NCBI GenBank assembly: GCA_903903765.1
Contig: CAIVAH010000205.1
Coordinates: 1-6,215, forward strand
DNA: 6,215 nucleotides
Direction of reading: 5' to 3'
Source of the DNA: an uncultured Methylococcaceae bacterium
Lineage (GTDB): Bacteria; Pseudomonadota; Gammaproteobacteria; Methylococcales; Methylomonadaceae
Part shown: positions 5,242-6,215 of the stretch, piece by piece
Layout of the letters: each line of letters opens with the position of its first letter
Numbering within the stretch: position 1 is the stretch's first letter
The notes under the pieces: generated by a model
The model's database searches: none
What the model saw: the letters and a program-made list of their open reading frames with translations, nothing else
What the model was told of the DNA's origin: nothing
Program-made: the position numbers and the translations under genes

Positions 5242-6215
5242 TTGGATACACCATCAGCATTTCCACAAAATAATCGTCAAACTCTTTATGTCGGTATCGC
5301 TCTGCTTATGGGTGTGCTAGTTGGCGAGTTACTTAATTTAACTTTAGCCATTAATGAGTCATCGCACGTTAATCCTTTGTTATCTCAAATAATTGATGTT
5401 TTTACTTTATTGACCGATATTTTTTTGCGTTTGATTAAGATGATTATTTCCCCTTTAGTATTCTCAATTTTAGTGGTGGGTGTCGCTAAAATGGGTGATA
5501 TTCAAATTGTAGGTCGGATTGGACTTAAAGCTATGCTGTGGTTCTTTTTGGCATCTATTAGTAGTTTGTTGTTAGGGATGCTGTTAGTAAATATTTTAGA
5601 GCCTGGTAGATCGCTAGTCATAGAATTACCAGCAATAGATGCGCAAACGGGTTTAGTGCAAGTTAGGCCAACCTTAGCTAATTTTATAGCGCATATCGTG
5701 CCTAAAAGTATTACTGAGGCAATGGCTGGTAATGAGATATTGCAAATCGTGGTGTTTTCTATGTTTTTTGGAGTGGCTTGTGCATCGATTGGAGAATTAG
5801 CTTTACCTCTTGTTAAAGTCTTAGATTCGTTAGCACACATCATGCTTAAAATGACGGCTTATGTGATGAAGTACGCACCTATTGCAGTGTTTTCTGCGAT
5901 TGCCTCTGTTATTGCACAGCAAGGTTTAGGTGTGTTGCTGACTTATGGCAAATTTATTATTGAATTTTATTTGGGCCTGTTGTTATTGTGCTTACTGCTT
6001 TGTTTTGTGGGTTTTTTGTTTGTAGGCTCTGGTATTCTAGGTTTATTAAAGCATATTCGAGAGCCTATGTTGTTGGCCTTTGGGACAGCGAGTAGTGAAA
6101 GTGCTTATCCTAAATTAATGGAACAATTAGATCTCCACGGTTGTGATAAAAAAGTGTCTGGCTTAGTGTTGCCTCTGGGTTATTCGTTTAATTTAGATGG
6201 CAGTATGATGTATAT
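5242..6215 (+). CDS. Dicarboxylate/amino acid:cation symporter (DAACS family), 3'-truncated
   Basis: Inner-membrane secondary transporter that imports dicarboxylates or acidic amino acids with Na+ or H+. It has 324 codons and runs off the window; the family is usually about 410-440 residues, so roughly 100 (hairpin HP2 and helix 8) are missing. Visible in order: helix 1 at about 14-34, FLRLIKMIISPLVFSILVVGVAKMGD at 61-86 (the family's helix 2-3 signature), further helices to about 265, the HP1 serine-rich tip GTASSESAYPKLME at 281-294, and the helix 7 cation/substrate motif FNLDGSMMY at 316-324, where many members have N-M/L-D-G-T. The Thr-to-Ser change occurs in a known subgroup. The start must be TTG at 5242: an in-frame TAA is at 5227-5229 and the first ATG (5308) is inside helix 1. 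It is divergent from dnaB. The substrate (DctA-like or GltP-like) cannot be told. Confidence 0.93.
   Translation, partial: MDTPSAFPQNNRQTLYVGIALLMGVLVGELLNLTLAINESSHVNPLLSQIIDVFTLLTDIFLRLIKMIISPLVFSILVVGVAKMGDIQIVGRIGLKAMLWFFLASISSLLLGMLLVNILEPGRSLVIELPAIDAQTGLVQVRPTLANFIAHIVPKSITEAMAGNEILQIVVFSMFFGVACASIGELALPLVKVLDSLAHIMLKMTAYVMKYAPIAVFSAIASVIAQQGLGVLLTYGKFIIEFYLGLLLLCLLLCFVGFLFVGSGILGLLKHIREPMLLAFGTASSESAYPKLMEQLDLHGCDKKVSGLVLPLGYSFNLDGSMMY

Noticed and set aside
5502..5843. Minus-strand open frame of 113 codons
   Set aside because: Antisense to the symporter gene, which has clear family motifs through this interval.

Overview
The window is an AT-rich (roughly 40% G+C by eye) piece of a bacterial chromosome. 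It is almost certainly gammaproteobacterial: the SpeD fragment is the long Escherichia-type AdoMet decarboxylase and aligns without gaps to the E. coli protein over the stretch I could compare, dnaB is followed directly by alr as in E. coli, and DnaB reads close to the enterobacterial protein throughout. A low-GC gammaproteobacterium, possibly a methanotroph-like lineage, would fit, but the genus is a guess.

Layout, left to right. (1) Positions 1-591 (+) hold the 3' part of speD, including its pyruvoyl-serine cleavage site. A bidirectional terminator at 617-654 separates it from a convergent gene. (2) Positions 668-1171 (-) encode an unrecognised four-helix membrane protein; its best start is an ATG at 1171, not the TTG further upstream. 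(3) Positions 1172-2146 are about 970 bp with no intact gene. On the minus strand they hold two decayed pieces: a ParE/RelE-type toxin relic with an internal stop (1276-1530) and the first ~49 codons of a fructosamine-kinase-like gene (1741-1890). Several inverted repeats occur here, the clearest being a perfect 10-bp hairpin at 1940-1963. (4) Positions 2147-2566 (+) encode a 139-residue protein of unknown function with hydrophobic ends. (5) Positions 2594-5142 (-) are dnaB followed by alr, overlapping by four bases (ATGA) and so probably translationally coupled. (6) Divergent from dnaB, starting with TTG at 5242 (+) and running off the right edge, is a dicarboxylate/amino acid:cation symporter gene.

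The intact, recognisable genes are housekeeping: polyamine synthesis (speD), replication fork helicase (dnaB), D-alanine supply for peptidoglycan (alr) and solute uptake (symporter). Apart from dnaB-alr they do not form one pathway. I see no intact new defence, mobile or biosynthetic system. The most unusual part is the gene graveyard at 1172-2146, where a toxin-antitoxin remnant and a kinase remnant lie beside hairpin-forming DNA.
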